Shown here: positions 1 through 8,155 of the stretch, piece after piece
How positions within the stretch are numbered: the stretch's first letter is position 1
How the letters are laid out: every line of letters begins with the position of its first letter
NCBI RefSeq assembly: GCF_900111345.1
Contig: NZ_FOGY01000003.1
Location: forward strand, 124,001-188,000
Reading direction: 5' to 3'
DNA from: Psychrobacillus sp. OK032
GTDB taxonomy: Bacteria > Bacillota > Bacilli > Bacillales_A > Planococcaceae
Length of the DNA: 64,000 nt
Made by a program: the position numbers and the translations under genes
The notes under the pieces: generated by a model
Seen by the model: only the letters and a program-made list of their open reading frames with translations
The model's database searches: none
Told to the model about the DNA's origin: nothing

Positions 1-168
1 ACGCATGAGATGAACTTTGCACGAGAAGTATCGAATAGAGTTATTTTTATGGATGGTGGCGTAGTTGTGGAAGAAGGCGTTCCTAACGATATTTTTAGAA
101 CACCTAAAGAAGAACGTACAAAACAATTTTTGAAAAGGATGACACCTGAGCTAGAGTATTCCATATAA
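1..168 (+). CDS. Amino-acid ABC transporter ATP-binding protein, C-terminal fragment
   Basis: The window opens inside a reading frame that runs to a TAA at 168; only the last 55 residues are visible. The start reads [20 protein letters not shown], which is the H-loop (switch histidine) and end of the nucleotide-binding domain of polar amino-acid importers (GlnQ/TcyN family), followed by the usual [10 protein letters not shown] tail. It would energise the import of the substrate bound by the lipoprotein at 1539 through the permeases at 2377 and 3443. It lies 35 bases before the monooxygenase gene on the same strand and is probably in the same operon, as tcyN is in the B. subtilis ytm cluster. 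The N-terminal part with Walker A and signature motifs lies outside the window. Confidence 0.88.
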   Translation, partial: THEMNFAREVSNRVIFMDGGVVVEEGVPNDIFRTPKEERTKQFLKRMTPELEYSI

Positions 169-203
169 AAAAAACGAAGTATGTTAATCCAGGAGGAAAG
201 TTT

Positions 204-1211
204 ATGAGTTATAAATTAGGGATTTTAGATCAAAGTCCGGTCGTTGAAGGCGTATCTAATTATGATACTTTGCAAAAAACAGTAGATTTAGCTCAGAAAG
301 CAGAAGCGTGGGGATATGAACGATTTTGGGTATCAGAACACCATAACTCAGATACAGTTGCGGGTTCATCCCCTGAAGTTTTAGTTTCCTATTTGTTAGC
401 GAAAACAAAAACTATTCGAATTGGTTCTGGAGGAGTTATGCTACAGCATTACAGTCCATACAAAGTTGCAGAAAACTTTCATGTGCTATCTACACTTGAA
501 CCTGGAAGAGTAGATCTAGGGATTGGGAAAGCTCCCGGTGGATTACCTCTTTCAACAAAAGCATTGCAATATGGAACGGTGAATACAGGGGAAGACTTTG
601 AAGCGCGATTAGCTTTCTTGCAACAGCTTATACATGATAATGTTTCCGAAACACATGAATTCGCTAGTATTCAAGCAACTCCGATACCTCCTGTAAAACC
701 TGAAACATATCTATTAGGAGCAAGTACGAATAGTGCGAAGCTTGCGGCCGAGTTAAAAGTATCATTCGCTTTTGCACGATTTATAAATACTGATAACGAG
801 ATCTTGAAAGAGGCTTCAAATACGTTTCGTACGATTTACCCAGAAGGTAAATTTATCGTTTCCGTTGTAGTGATAACTGCATCTTCTGAAGTGGAGGCAA
901 AAGAACTGGCAAGCAATCAAAAAATAGTGAAAGTCCACTTAGCTAGTGGTCGTACGTTATCATTACAAACATTAGAGCAAGCAGAAAAGTTCGGAAAAGA
1001 GTCCGGCGAAGCATATGAAGTGAAACAATATGATGCAGATATCATTTATGGAACTCCAGAGCAAGTAAAAGCGGCTTTAGACAATTTACATGAAGCGTAT
1101 GGAGTAGATGAATTTATCTTACATACACCAATTCCAAATCCAGAGCAAAGACTTCGCTCTTTTGAATTATTAAGTCCAAATAATTTAACTAAACAAACAG
1201 TACACTCATAA
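204..1211 (+). CDS. LLM-class flavin-dependent monooxygenase (YtmO/CmoO-like)
   Basis: The 335-residue product is a full-length luciferase-like flavin monooxygenase of the bacterial alkanal-monooxygenase-like group. Typical pieces are the N-terminal LGILDQSPV strand, the WVSEHHN segment (about residues 42-48), the IRIGSGGVMLQHYSPY block and the LGIGKAPGG loop. These enzymes use reduced FMN from a separate reductase and oxygen. With the ABC transporter, the glutaredoxin and the acetyltransferases downstream, it matches YtmO (CmoO) of the B. subtilis ytm operon, which oxidises S-modified cysteine derivatives during sulfur salvage. The reductase at 5884 is an obvious FMNH2 donor. The start is set by AGGAGG about 8 bases upstream. 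The exact substrate is inferred from context only. Confidence 0.85.
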   Translation: MSYKLGILDQSPVVEGVSNYDTLQKTVDLAQKAEAWGYERFWVSEHHNSDTVAGSSPEVLVSYLLAKTKTIRIGSGGVMLQHYSPYKVAENFHVLSTLEPGRVDLGIGKAPGGLPLSTKALQYGTVNTGEDFEARLAFLQQLIHDNVSETHEFASIQATPIPPVKPETYLLGASTNSAKLAAELKVSFAFARFINTDNEILKEASNTFRTIYPEGKFIVSVVVITASSEVEAKELASNQKIVKVHLASGRTLSLQTLEQAEKFGKESGEAYEVKQYDADIIYGTPEQVKAALDNLHEAYGVDEFILHTPIPNPEQRLRSFELLSPNNLTKQTVHS

Positions 1212-1228
1212 AATTGGAGGAATAAGAA

Positions 1229-1492
1229 ATGACAAAAGAATTTTCAGTAGTTGTATGGTCAAAACAAGGATGTAGTTATTGCAACGAAGTGAAGGAATAT
1301 TTAACTGAGCAAAGTATTGCTTATAAAACTGTAGATGTTACGAATCATGATGAGTTTCGCGATATTTTAGAAACGAAATATAGCGTTCGTCATGTACCAG
1401 TTGTTGAAATTGGTGATGGTAATGTTTACAGAGCTGTGACGGAGGTTGGTTTAGAGCACTTAAAGGCGGCTTTAGAACCAGCTCATGCATAA
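1229..1492 (+). CDS. Glutaredoxin-family protein (YtnI-like)
   Basis: An 87-residue thioredoxin-fold protein with a CSYC redox motif at residues 15-18 preceded by a WSKQG strand, and a cis-proline segment (HVPVVEIG) near residue 55. The length is normal for bacterial glutaredoxin/NrdH-like proteins. It starts 17 bases after the monooxygenase with a GGAGG site, so it is probably co-translated. B. subtilis ytnI occupies a comparable position in the ytm sulfur operon. A role in reducing a mixed disulfide or handling the released cysteine thiol is plausible but not shown by the sequence. Confidence 0.85.
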   Translation: MTKEFSVVVWSKQGCSYCNEVKEYLTEQSIAYKTVDVTNHDEFRDILETKYSVRHVPVVEIGDGNVYRAVTEVGLEHLKAALEPAHA

Positions 1493-1538
1493 TTTTTTAT
1501 ATAAAACAAACTAAACTTATATGAAAAGAGGATATATA

Positions 1539-2345
1539 TTGAAAAAGGTATTAACACTTTTATTAGTCGTAGCAATAGCTTTCCTAGGTGCTTGTTCTTC
1601 AAATGAAGCAAGTTCAAAAACGACCGACGGTAATTCAGATGTACAAAAAATCATCGTCGGTACTGGTACACAATTTCCTAATATTTGTTTTCTAGATGAA
1701 GATGGTAATCTAACAGGGTACGATGTGGAATTAGTGCGTGCAATTGATGAAAAATTAGAAGAGTATGAATTTGAATTTAAAACGATGGATTTTTCTAACT
1801 TATTGTTGAGCTTAGAAACAGACAAAATTGATTTTGTCGCTCATCAAATGGAAGTAAACGAAGAACGCCAAGAGAAGTTCTTGTTTAATGAAGTACCGTA
1901 CAATGTTTTTCCGTTAAAAGTAACTGTTCATCAAGACAATGAAAGCATACAATCTATCGATGATCTAGCAGGAAAAAAGATAGCTACTACGGCTACTAGT
2001 AATGCAGCAGTATATATGGAGAGATATAACAAAGAAAACAATCTTGGTGCAGAAATCATCTATACTTCTAGTACATCTGATATTACTAATCAACTTCGCA
2101 CTGGTCGTGTAGATGCAACTATTACAACGCCATTTGCGGTAGATTTTTTAAATGAACAAGCAGATGCACAACAAAAAGTTGTAGGTGACACTTTACTTAA
2201 TTCAAATGTTTACTTTTTATTACAAAAAGGGAACACAACGCTTCAAAAACGTATTGACGAAGCATTAACAGAATTAAAAGAAGATGGAACAGTAAGTGCA
2301 TTGAGTAATGAATGGCTTGGAGCAGATTATTCGGTAGAACTTTAA
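1539..2345 (+). CDS. Cystine/amino-acid ABC transporter substrate-binding lipoprotein (TcyJ/K-like)
   Basis: A periplasmic-binding-protein-like lipoprotein of family 3. It begins with a lysine-rich hydrophobic leader and a lipobox FLGAC, so the mature cysteine is about residue 19. The body shows the family's GYDVELV segment and the FEFKTMDFSNLL region. I place the start at TTG 1539, because AAAGAGGA ends 7 bases before it and this gives a normal lipoprotein leader; an ATG at 1521 would add six charged residues before the leader. It should bind a sulfur-containing amino acid outside the cell and deliver it to the permeases at 2377 and 3443. Only one binding protein is visible, whereas B. subtilis ytm encodes two (TcyJ and TcyK). 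Confidence 0.88.
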   Translation: MKKVLTLLLVVAIAFLGACSSNEASSKTTDGNSDVQKIIVGTGTQFPNICFLDEDGNLTGYDVELVRAIDEKLEEYEFEFKTMDFSNLLLSLETDKIDFVAHQMEVNEERQEKFLFNEVPYNVFPLKVTVHQDNESIQSIDDLAGKKIATTATSNAAVYMERYNKENNLGAEIIYTSSTSDITNQLRTGRVDATITTPFAVDFLNEQADAQQKVVGDTLLNSNVYFLLQKGNTTLQKRIDEALTELKEDGTVSALSNEWLGADYSVEL

Positions 2346-2376
2346 TCCTTCTCCACAGATGGAAGGGGCAGAATGA

Positions 2377-3081
2377 ATGGGAAAAGTATTTGATCCTTCT
2401 TTAATTTTTGAATTTATTCCGATATTAGTAAAATATCTTGGTGTAACGTTAGAAATTTTAGTTGCATCTATCATCTTTGGAACAATTATCGGTATAGCAG
2501 CAGCTATACCAAAGTTGTTCCATATTCCAATATTAAAACAAATAGTCACACTCTATATTTCGTTTATAAGAGGAACACCGATTATCATTCAATTATTTCT
2601 AGTGTTTTATGGGCTACCTGCTGTAATATCAATTATAAATATTGATATTACTAGAATGGACGCATTATTCTTTGTCATCATCACTTATTCATTAAGTAAT
2701 GGAGCTATATTTGCAGAAATTTTCCGGGGAGCGATATCTGCGGTAGAATTTGGGCAAACGGAAGCGGCTTATTCGATTGGAATGACTCCTTTTCAAAACT
2801 TTACACGTATTATATTCCCACAGGCGATTCGAGTTGCATTTCCGAATATCGCTAATACGGTCATAGGCTCTTTGAAAGATACTTCATTAGCTTTTACGAT
2901 TGGGGTAATGGATATGATGGGGAGAGGGGAAACGCTCATCGCAGCAACTGCACATGCTTTAGAAGTTTACATCGCATTATCTGTCGTTTATTACGTGGTC
3001 GTATTAATACTAGAAAAAGGATTTAAGATATTTGAAAAATATACAAATCGTTATCAGGGAACAGATGCTACAGTTGCTTGA
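2377..3081 (+). CDS. Amino-acid ABC transporter permease (TcyL-like)
   Basis: A 234-residue polytopic membrane protein of the HisM/GlnP permease family. It has five or so hydrophobic segments, a conserved SFIRGTPIIIQ segment after the first helices, and the EAA loop (GQTEAAYSIGMTPFQ, about residues 128-142) that docks on the ATPase. The RBS GGAAGGGG lies 8 bases before the ATG. It is one of two permease genes in this operon and would form a heterodimer with the product of 3443. The two genes, adjacent in most relatives, are separated here by a 360-base repeat-rich spacer. Confidence 0.88.
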   Translation: MGKVFDPSLIFEFIPILVKYLGVTLEILVASIIFGTIIGIAAAIPKLFHIPILKQIVTLYISFIRGTPIIIQLFLVFYGLPAVISIINIDITRMDALFFVIITYSLSNGAIFAEIFRGAISAVEFGQTEAAYSIGMTPFQNFTRIIFPQAIRVAFPNIANTVIGSLKDTSLAFTIGVMDMMGRGETLIAATAHALEVYIALSVVYYVVVLILEKGFKIFEKYTNRYQGTDATVA

Positions 3082-3086
3082 TAAAT

Positions 3087-3375
3087 CAATTACGCCTTGG
3101 CGTAATTGCGTCCAAATTTTGAATTGCGCTTAGGCCTGCGTGATGCAGGTCAGTTATCCGTTGTCGCATGGATGCGACGATTTTAGGCTAACATCATTCT
3201 AATACTCCTTTCAAAATTTGTGACATCCGCCGGAGGCTTGGGCCAACAGGATGTTGGTCACTCAGGCGTTGCCGCAGGACGCGGCGATTTTAGCCAGAGT
3301 TCCTCTAATCAGCTGGGAGTTTGGACCCCTTTTGATAACTGTGCAATCATTCCACTACTTATAGAAGTGATGAAC
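3087..3375 (+). repeat. Modular hairpin repeat element, copy 1 (inside an operon)
   Basis: A chain of short hairpins between the two permease genes. It starts with an almost perfect stem (CAATTACGCC, TT, GGCGTAATTG at 3087-3108), followed by CCTGC/GCAGG near 3134, GTCGCAT/ATGCGAC near 3163, GGCCAACA/TGTTGGTC (3241-3259) and GCCGC/GCGGC (3271-3285). The last hairpin is enclosed by CTCAGGC (3261) and GCCAGAG (3293). The downstream part to about 3375 matches the copy at 56.6 kb in reverse orientation. The copy at 24.1 kb, read in reverse, has the same order with a central block missing. No open reading frame is apparent. Copy boundaries are approximate. Confidence 0.8.
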
Positions 3376-3442
3376 TTGTGCTCCGGCGTAGGCTCGTAAA
3401 AAAAACATTTGCTGAATCAAGTGAAAGGAGCATCATATAACC

Positions 3443-4153
3443 ATGGTAATTGATATTCCATTTATTTGGGTGGCATTTATAGAAATTGCAAAAGCTATTC
3501 CATTAACATTGATGCTAGCTATTGTTCCAGTAGTGATCGGTTTCTTTATAGGTCTAGTAGTTACGTTAATACGGGAGTACAAAGTGAAAGGATTATATTC
3601 GATTGCCAATGGCTATGTATCTTTTTTCCGAGGTACACCAGCTATTATGCACATAATGCTTATATATTACGGTATTCCGATGTTGCTAGATAGTGTTATA
3701 AACTCTTTAAATCTACCATATGAAACAAATAGAATACCGATTTCCTTATATGTATTATTTGCATTATCACTTACCGCGGGGGCATATTTATCTGAGATTA
3801 TTCGCTCTGGAATTTCCAGTGTTTCAAAAGGTCAAATGGAAGCGGCTTATTCCATTGGCATGAGCACACCTCAAGCTATGGGTCGTATATTACTACCGCA
3901 AGCTTTAGCGAAGTCCATTCCAAATTTCACCAATCTATCAGTCGGATTTTTACATACTACTTCCATTGCTTTTCTTGTTTCTCAAAAAGAATTAACTGGT
4001 ACTGCTAATATTGTAGCATCATCTAATTTGAAGTTTTTAGAATCATTTATAGCTGCAGGACTAATCTATTGGGGAATCTCGATCATTATGGAAGGTATTT
4101 ATTATTTAATTGAAAAGAGAGTGCAGCAATATAGTAAGGGTGGAGTAGCTTAG
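3443..4153 (+). CDS. Amino-acid ABC transporter permease (TcyM-like)
   Basis: The second permease of the sulfur amino-acid importer: 236 residues, HisM/GlnP family, about five membrane segments, the SFFRGTPAIMH segment near residue 57 and an EAA loop (GQMEAAYSIGMSTPQ). It resembles the product of 2377 throughout, as expected for a heterodimeric pair. The RBS AAAGGAG is 13 bases before the ATG, longer than usual, and sits immediately after the repeat element, so translation may be weaker than for the other subunits. If the hairpins of that element form in the mRNA, subunit stoichiometry could be affected; this is speculative. Confidence 0.87.
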   Translation: MVIDIPFIWVAFIEIAKAIPLTLMLAIVPVVIGFFIGLVVTLIREYKVKGLYSIANGYVSFFRGTPAIMHIMLIYYGIPMLLDSVINSLNLPYETNRIPISLYVLFALSLTAGAYLSEIIRSGISSVSKGQMEAAYSIGMSTPQAMGRILLPQALAKSIPNFTNLSVGFLHTTSIAFLVSQKELTGTANIVASSNLKFLESFIAAGLIYWGISIIMEGIYYLIEKRVQQYSKGGVA

Positions 4154-4188
4154 TCCAGGATTGAAAACGAATAAATGGGGGTTTTGCT

Positions 4189-4698
4189 ATGACGAGTGTG
4201 CTAACAATTGATATATTACAGGAAACTGATAAAGAGGCTGTCGGTCGTTTACTAGTAGAAAGCTATTCACAATACCAAAATTCATATGCAAAACTACAAG
4301 ATTGGCTAGCTTATGCATCGGATTTAAAAGCTTCTGTAAATAACCCGCTAGTAGACAGGTTTTTAGTTGCTAAAGATGGGGAAAAAGTTTTGGGGACACT
4401 GCAGTTATTTACTAATTCAGAAACAGCGTATAACAGACCGGAGTTAGAAATTTCCTCTCCGATTATTCGCATGCTTGCGGTAAATCCAGAGGCAAGGGGA
4501 AAAGGTATTGCCCAGGCTTTGATGAAGGAAAGTATCAACTATGCACAGGAAAATGGTGCTGATCATGTCTATTTGCATACAAGTGATAAAATGGCCGAGG
4601 CAATCCGCTTATATGAATGGCTTGGATTTAAACGTGATACATCAAAGGAGTTTTATAAATTAAATTTCCTAGTGAAATGTTATCGATTAGATATTTAA
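4189..4698 (+). CDS. GNAT-family N-acetyltransferase (first of a tandem pair; SnaA-like by context)
   Basis: A 169-residue acetyltransferase. The acetyl-CoA binding motif A is visible as RMLAVNPEARGKGIAQALM (about residues 94-112), followed by motif B with LYEWLGFKRD near the C terminus. GGGGG precedes the ATG. In the B. subtilis ytm and yxe operons an acetyltransferase of this fold N-acetylates S-modified cysteine before the flavin monooxygenase acts, and the same job is likely here. The next gene is a clear paralogue with many identical stretches, suggesting a tandem duplication with possibly diverged substrate preference. Confidence 0.86.
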   Translation: MTSVLTIDILQETDKEAVGRLLVESYSQYQNSYAKLQDWLAYASDLKASVNNPLVDRFLVAKDGEKVLGTLQLFTNSETAYNRPELEISSPIIRMLAVNPEARGKGIAQALMKESINYAQENGADHVYLHTSDKMAEAIRLYEWLGFKRDTSKEFYKLNFLVKCYRLDI

Positions 4699-4729
4699 AG
4701 TTTTTGAGTCTCATTTTAGGAGGAATAGT

Positions 4730-5236
4730 ATGGTAAGTGTAATTACGATCGATACATTGAAGGAAGTTGAAAAAGAAGCTGTAGCGGAATTGTTAGTAGA
4801 AAGTTACGGACAATATGAAAGTGATTTTAGTCCAACGGTTTGGAAAGCGTATTTGGAGAGTATTAAACGTTCACTAGATAATCCAGCCATAGATAGAGTA
4901 TTAGTAGCAAAAAGTGAAGGGAAATTGTTAGGGACATTACAATTATTCACGAACTCAGAAGCTGCTTATCAAAGGCTGGAGATCGGCATAGTTGATCCGA
5001 TTGTGAGGTTGCTTGCGGTGAGTCCAAATGCAAGAGGAAAAGGCATAGCGAAAGCTTTGTTAAAGGAAAGTGCGAGCTATGCGAAAGAAAAAGGGGCTAG
5101 CTTTTTATATTTACATTCAGGTGGGAACATGACTCAAGCGATCGGTTTGTACGAACATCTTGGTTTTAAGCGTGATATATCAAAAGATTTTCATAATGAA
5201 GACGTGCATGTGAAATGCTTCCGACTAGAATTATAA
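4730..5236 (+). CDS. GNAT-family N-acetyltransferase (second of a tandem pair)
   Basis: A 168-residue paralogue of the preceding gene, starting 31 bases after it with a strong AGGAGG. It keeps motif A (RLLAVSPNARGKGIAKALL) and the LYEHLGFKRDISKDF end. Conserved stretches shared by both copies include GTLQLFTNSE and the VKC(Y/F)RL(D/E) C terminus; the N-terminal third is the most divergent, which is where GNAT enzymes often contact the acceptor. A related but distinct S-alkyl-cysteine acceptor is a reasonable guess; the sequence does not decide it. Confidence 0.85.
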   Translation: MVSVITIDTLKEVEKEAVAELLVESYGQYESDFSPTVWKAYLESIKRSLDNPAIDRVLVAKSEGKLLGTLQLFTNSEAAYQRLEIGIVDPIVRLLAVSPNARGKGIAKALLKESASYAKEKGASFLYLHSGGNMTQAIGLYEHLGFKRDISKDFHNEDVHVKCFRLEL

Positions 5237-5260
5237 CGAATGAAAGGGGCGTATTTTCAA

Positions 5261-5860
5261 ATGACCAAAAGTTTTTATTCAGCTGTTCAAAGTAGACGCT
5301 CTATTTACGGCATTAATGATGAAAAAATTATTTCAGACGAAAGAATTCATGATGTTGTAAGTTTAGTGATAAAACACACACCAACTGCATTCAATTCACA
5401 AACAGGGCGAGTTGTAGTGTTAATAGGCGATCAACATAAAAAGTTTTGGAAACTAGTATTTGAATCGGTGAAACAAGGACTTGCTGAGGAAAAGATACAA
5501 TCTACTCAAAGTCGATTTCAAGGTTTTGCTGGTGGCTATGGTACAGTGCTGTTTTTTGAAGACTATTCCGTTGTAGAAGCATTCCAAGAGAAATTTGCAA
5601 GCGTAGAAGATCACTTTCCTGTTTGGTCTCACCAAGCATCCGGAATGCTACAGTATATAGTTTGGACGGCACTCGAACAAGAAGGATTTGGAGCGAGCTT
5701 GCAACATTTCTATCCGGAACTTTCAGAAGAAGTGAAAGAATCTTGGGGTATCCAAGAACAATGGAAACTTATTGCCCAGCTGCCATTTGGCAATCCTATA
5801 TCATCCCCGAAAGAAAAACTAATAGAACCGGTGGAACATCGCGTTGTCATTGTAAAGTAA
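5261..5860 (+). CDS. Nitroreductase-family protein
   Basis: A 199-residue FMN-dependent nitroreductase-fold protein. It starts with the family's FYSAVQSRRSIYGIND block (FMN phosphate-binding arginines), has PTAFNSQTGR near residue 45, a central WSHQASGMLQYIVWTALEQEGFGASLQH block, and ends with LPFGNP. I chose ATG 5261 because AAAGGGG (5244-5249) lies before it; an upstream ATG at 5240 is inside that RBS region. It sits 24 bases after the acetyltransferases and 23 bases before the flavin reductase, so it belongs to the operon. B. subtilis ytm has no such gene that I recall, so this is an addition. Its substrate is unknown. Confidence 0.85.
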   Translation: MTKSFYSAVQSRRSIYGINDEKIISDERIHDVVSLVIKHTPTAFNSQTGRVVVLIGDQHKKFWKLVFESVKQGLAEEKIQSTQSRFQGFAGGYGTVLFFEDYSVVEAFQEKFASVEDHFPVWSHQASGMLQYIVWTALEQEGFGASLQHFYPELSEEVKESWGIQEQWKLIAQLPFGNPISSPKEKLIEPVEHRVVIVK

Positions 5861-5883
5861 ATAAGAATGGGAGTGTATTTTTT

Positions 5884-6393
5884 ATGGTAAGTGTAAATGT
5901 AAATGTAAGTACAGCACAAGAGGAGTTTAAAAAAGCGTTAGGTAATTATCCGACCGGTGTAACGGTTGTTACTACTTTTGATAATGCAAATAATCCAGTA
6001 GGATTAACGGTCAATTCGTTCGCTTCTGTTTCTTTAGATCCGTTACTAATATTATGGTCAATTGATAAAAAGTCTGGTTCATATCCAGCATTTATAGAAG
6101 CAGAAAAATTTGCAGTAAATATTTTGGCTGATGATCAAGCGGATATTTGTAGTTTATTTGCTTCTAAAGTAGAGGATCGTTTTAGTCAATGTAAATGGGA
6201 AGAGTCAGCAAGACAATTACCTGTATTGTCTGGTTCACTTGCTCAATTAGAATGCAAAACTGCAAAACAAATTGATGCCGGAGACCATATTATTTTCATC
6301 GGAGAAGTTATCCATATTCATAATGAAGATACAAATCCATTGCTCTATCATAAAAGAAACTTCGGGGCGATACCTGAAAACTTTTATAAATAA
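5884..6393 (+). CDS. Flavin reductase family protein (FMN reductase component)
   Basis: A 169-residue split-barrel flavin reductase (HpaC/DIM6-like). The motif FKKALGNYPTGVTVVTTF opens the fold, GLTVNSFASVSLDPLLILWSI follows, and GDHIIFIGEV with YHKRNFG closes it. Such proteins reduce free FMN with NAD(P)H and feed two-component flavin monooxygenases, here presumably the enzyme at 204. It is the last gene before the terminator at 6536. A close paralogue lies alone at 45433, sharing long blocks such as GNYPTGVTVVT and SKVEDRFSQC. Confidence 0.88.
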   Translation: MVSVNVNVSTAQEEFKKALGNYPTGVTVVTTFDNANNPVGLTVNSFASVSLDPLLILWSIDKKSGSYPAFIEAEKFAVNILADDQADICSLFASKVEDRFSQCKWEESARQLPVLSGSLAQLECKTAKQIDAGDHIIFIGEVIHIHNEDTNPLLYHKRNFGAIPENFYK

Positions 6394-6535
6394 ATTAGGA
6401 TTTATTGAACAATATGGTGCAGCGATTTAAAATTTAACCTTATCCGCCCAATCCGAGAAAACGAATGCAGACTCACAGCCTGTGTTTTCAATACCTGGGA
6501 ACATTATCCTATTTGTCCAATTCTCCGGCGGATCA

Positions 6536-6578
6536 AAAAACTTCCTACTAGTTAGTATACTAGCAGGAAGTTTTTTTG
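6536..6578. terminator. Bidirectional terminator between convergent operons
   Basis: CTTCCTACTAG (6541) pairs with CTAGCAGGAAG (6560), flanked by an A-run on the left and a T-run on the right. It serves the sulfur operon on the plus strand and the osmoprotectant operon on the minus strand. Confidence 0.85.
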
Positions 6579-6600
6579 TTTACATATTTTGGTGGGTGAT

Positions 6601-7491
6601 TTATTTACTTATAAACCCAGCATCTTGTAAGAACTCTTTGGCAACTGTTTCAACCATCATTCCTTCATTATCCACTTTGGCGTTCATCATTTGCATCGTT
6701 GTTTCATCAATTTTACCAGCTAATTGAAGTAGTACTTCTTCTAATTCTGGATATTGTTTTAATATTTCTGTTCGAGCAAGCGGGAGTGCATGATAGGGTG
6801 GGAAATAGGCCTTATCATCCTCTAACACACGCAGATTGTACATTTGTAGTTGTCCGTCTGTTGTATAGGAGTTGATCACGTCGACTTCTTTTGCATTAAT
6901 GGATCGGTACATAATACCGTGATCCATTCCTTTCACATCTTTAAACTGGATGTCGTATTCTTTTTGGAATCCAGGTAAGCCATCTGGTCGATCGATGAAT
7001 TCAAACACCGCGCCTAAAACAAAATCATTCGAAACTTTTGCGAAGTCACTAAATGTTTTAATGTTTAATTGTTCAGCTTCGTCTTCATCGAGTGCTAAAG
7101 TATAGGTATTATTGAACCCAAAAGAATTTAATGCAGTAATGCCGTCTACCGCTACTAACTCTTTTGTTTTAGCTAATGTCTCATCCGCATTTCCAGCGGT
7201 TTCTTGATAATAGTTAATCACAATTGTTCCTGTATAATCGGGAATTACGTCAATATGACCGTTAACCATCGCGTTCCAAACTACATTGGAACCTCCTAGA
7301 TTTTCTTTATAAGTAACATCAATGCCTAACTTTTCTTCAATTAACTGCCCCATAATATTAGATAATATGATACTTTCCGTGTTGTTTCTGGAACCTACGA
7401 TCAATGAATCTTCTGTTTTGAAAATACAACCTGTAAGGGAAGTTACTACTAGAAGTAGTAGGATAGATTTTATGATTATTTTTTTTGTCAT
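6601..7491 (-). CDS. Osmoprotectant ABC transporter substrate-binding lipoprotein (OpuCC-like)
   Basis: A 296-residue lipoprotein of the OpuAC/ProX-like glycine-betaine/choline binding family. The leader ends in a lipobox LTGC, with the cysteine at residue 22. The mature start SLIVGSRNNTESIILSNIMGQLI is the typical opening of OpuCC/YehZ proteins, and DVIPDYTGT (about residue 86) matches a conserved ligand-loop region. It lies 10 bases downstream of the permease gene and ends the operon. It should capture a quaternary ammonium compound such as glycine betaine, carnitine or choline outside the membrane; the exact ligand is not resolvable by eye. Confidence 0.9.
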   Translation of the reverse strand: MTKKIIIKSILLLLVVTSLTGCIFKTEDSLIVGSRNNTESIILSNIMGQLIEEKLGIDVTYKENLGGSNVVWNAMVNGHIDVIPDYTGTIVINYYQETAGNADETLAKTKELVAVDGITALNSFGFNNTYTLALDEDEAEQLNIKTFSDFAKVSNDFVLGAVFEFIDRPDGLPGFQKEYDIQFKDVKGMDHGIMYRSINAKEVDVINSYTTDGQLQMYNLRVLEDDKAYFPPYHALPLARTEILKQYPELEEVLLQLAGKIDETTMQMMNAKVDNEGMMVETVAKEFLQDAGFISK

Positions 7492-7501
7492 GTTATCACC
7501 G

Positions 7502-8155
7502 TTATTTTAACCCTTCTGGTGTTGTCCAACGTTCAAGGTAGGTGAAGAAAATCTCCAAAATTATTGCTAATAACGCGGCAGGAATCGCACCAAGTAAGAT
7601 TAATCCGTCAATTCCTCGAGTTATTCCTAAGAAGATAAAATCTCCAAGCCCGCCGGCACCGATGAATGCAGCAAGTGTCGCAGTTCCAACGTTAATAACA
7701 GCAGCAGTACGTACACCTGCCATAATCATTGGAATTGCAAGGGGAAGTTCCACTTTTATTAATACTTGTAGGCTTGTCATCCCCATTCCTTTAGCGGCTT
7801 CTACTGTAGCTTTATTGACATCTTTTATTCCTGTATATGTATTTCTAATAATCGGAAGTAGTGAGTATAAAAATAGAGCTGCAATCGCAGTGTTTACACC
7901 AATTCCGAAAATAGGGATCATGAATCCAAGTAGTGCTAAACTCGGAATAGTTTGCATAATACCTGCTCCACCTAATACAATTGTCGAAAGTTTTGGCACT
8001 CGTGTGATTAATATACCTAATCCAATCCCTAGAATAATGGCGATTAACATAGAGAAAAATACGAGTTGAATATGAACGGATGTTGCTTCGATTACCTCCT
8101 GCCAGCGCATTTCCGCTTGTTGCATGAATTGTTCCCATATATTTAAATTATTCAT
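7502..8155 (-). CDS. Osmoprotectant ABC transporter permease (OpuCB/OpuCD-like)
   Basis: A 217-residue permease of the BPD_transp_1 family with about five membrane segments. The EAA loop appears as VEAAKGMGMTSLQVLIKVELPLA (about residues 112-134), and GTATLAAFIGAGGLGDFIF follows, both typical of OpuCB/OpuCD/YehY proteins. Its start codon overlaps the stop of the ATPase gene by 8 bases, indicating translational coupling. Only one permease gene is present, so the membrane part is probably a homodimer, unlike B. subtilis OpuC, which uses CB plus CD. Confidence 0.9.
   Translation of the reverse strand: MNNLNIWEQFMQQAEMRWQEVIEATSVHIQLVFFSMLIAIILGIGLGILITRVPKLSTIVLGGAGIMQTIPSLALLGFMIPIFGIGVNTAIAALFLYSLLPIIRNTYTGIKDVNKATVEAAKGMGMTSLQVLIKVELPLAIPMIMAGVRTAAVINVGTATLAAFIGAGGLGDFIFLGITRGIDGLILLGAIPAALLAIILEIFFTYLERWTTPEGLK

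Noticed and set aside
5240-5260. Upstream ATG start for the nitroreductase-like gene
   Set aside because: It overlaps the only good RBS (AAAGGGG), which is placed correctly for the ATG at 5261.
7542-8069. 175-codon plus-strand frame opposite the osmoprotectant permease gene
   Set aside because: Antisense shadow of a strongly supported membrane protein; long open antisense frames are common there and no RBS is seen.
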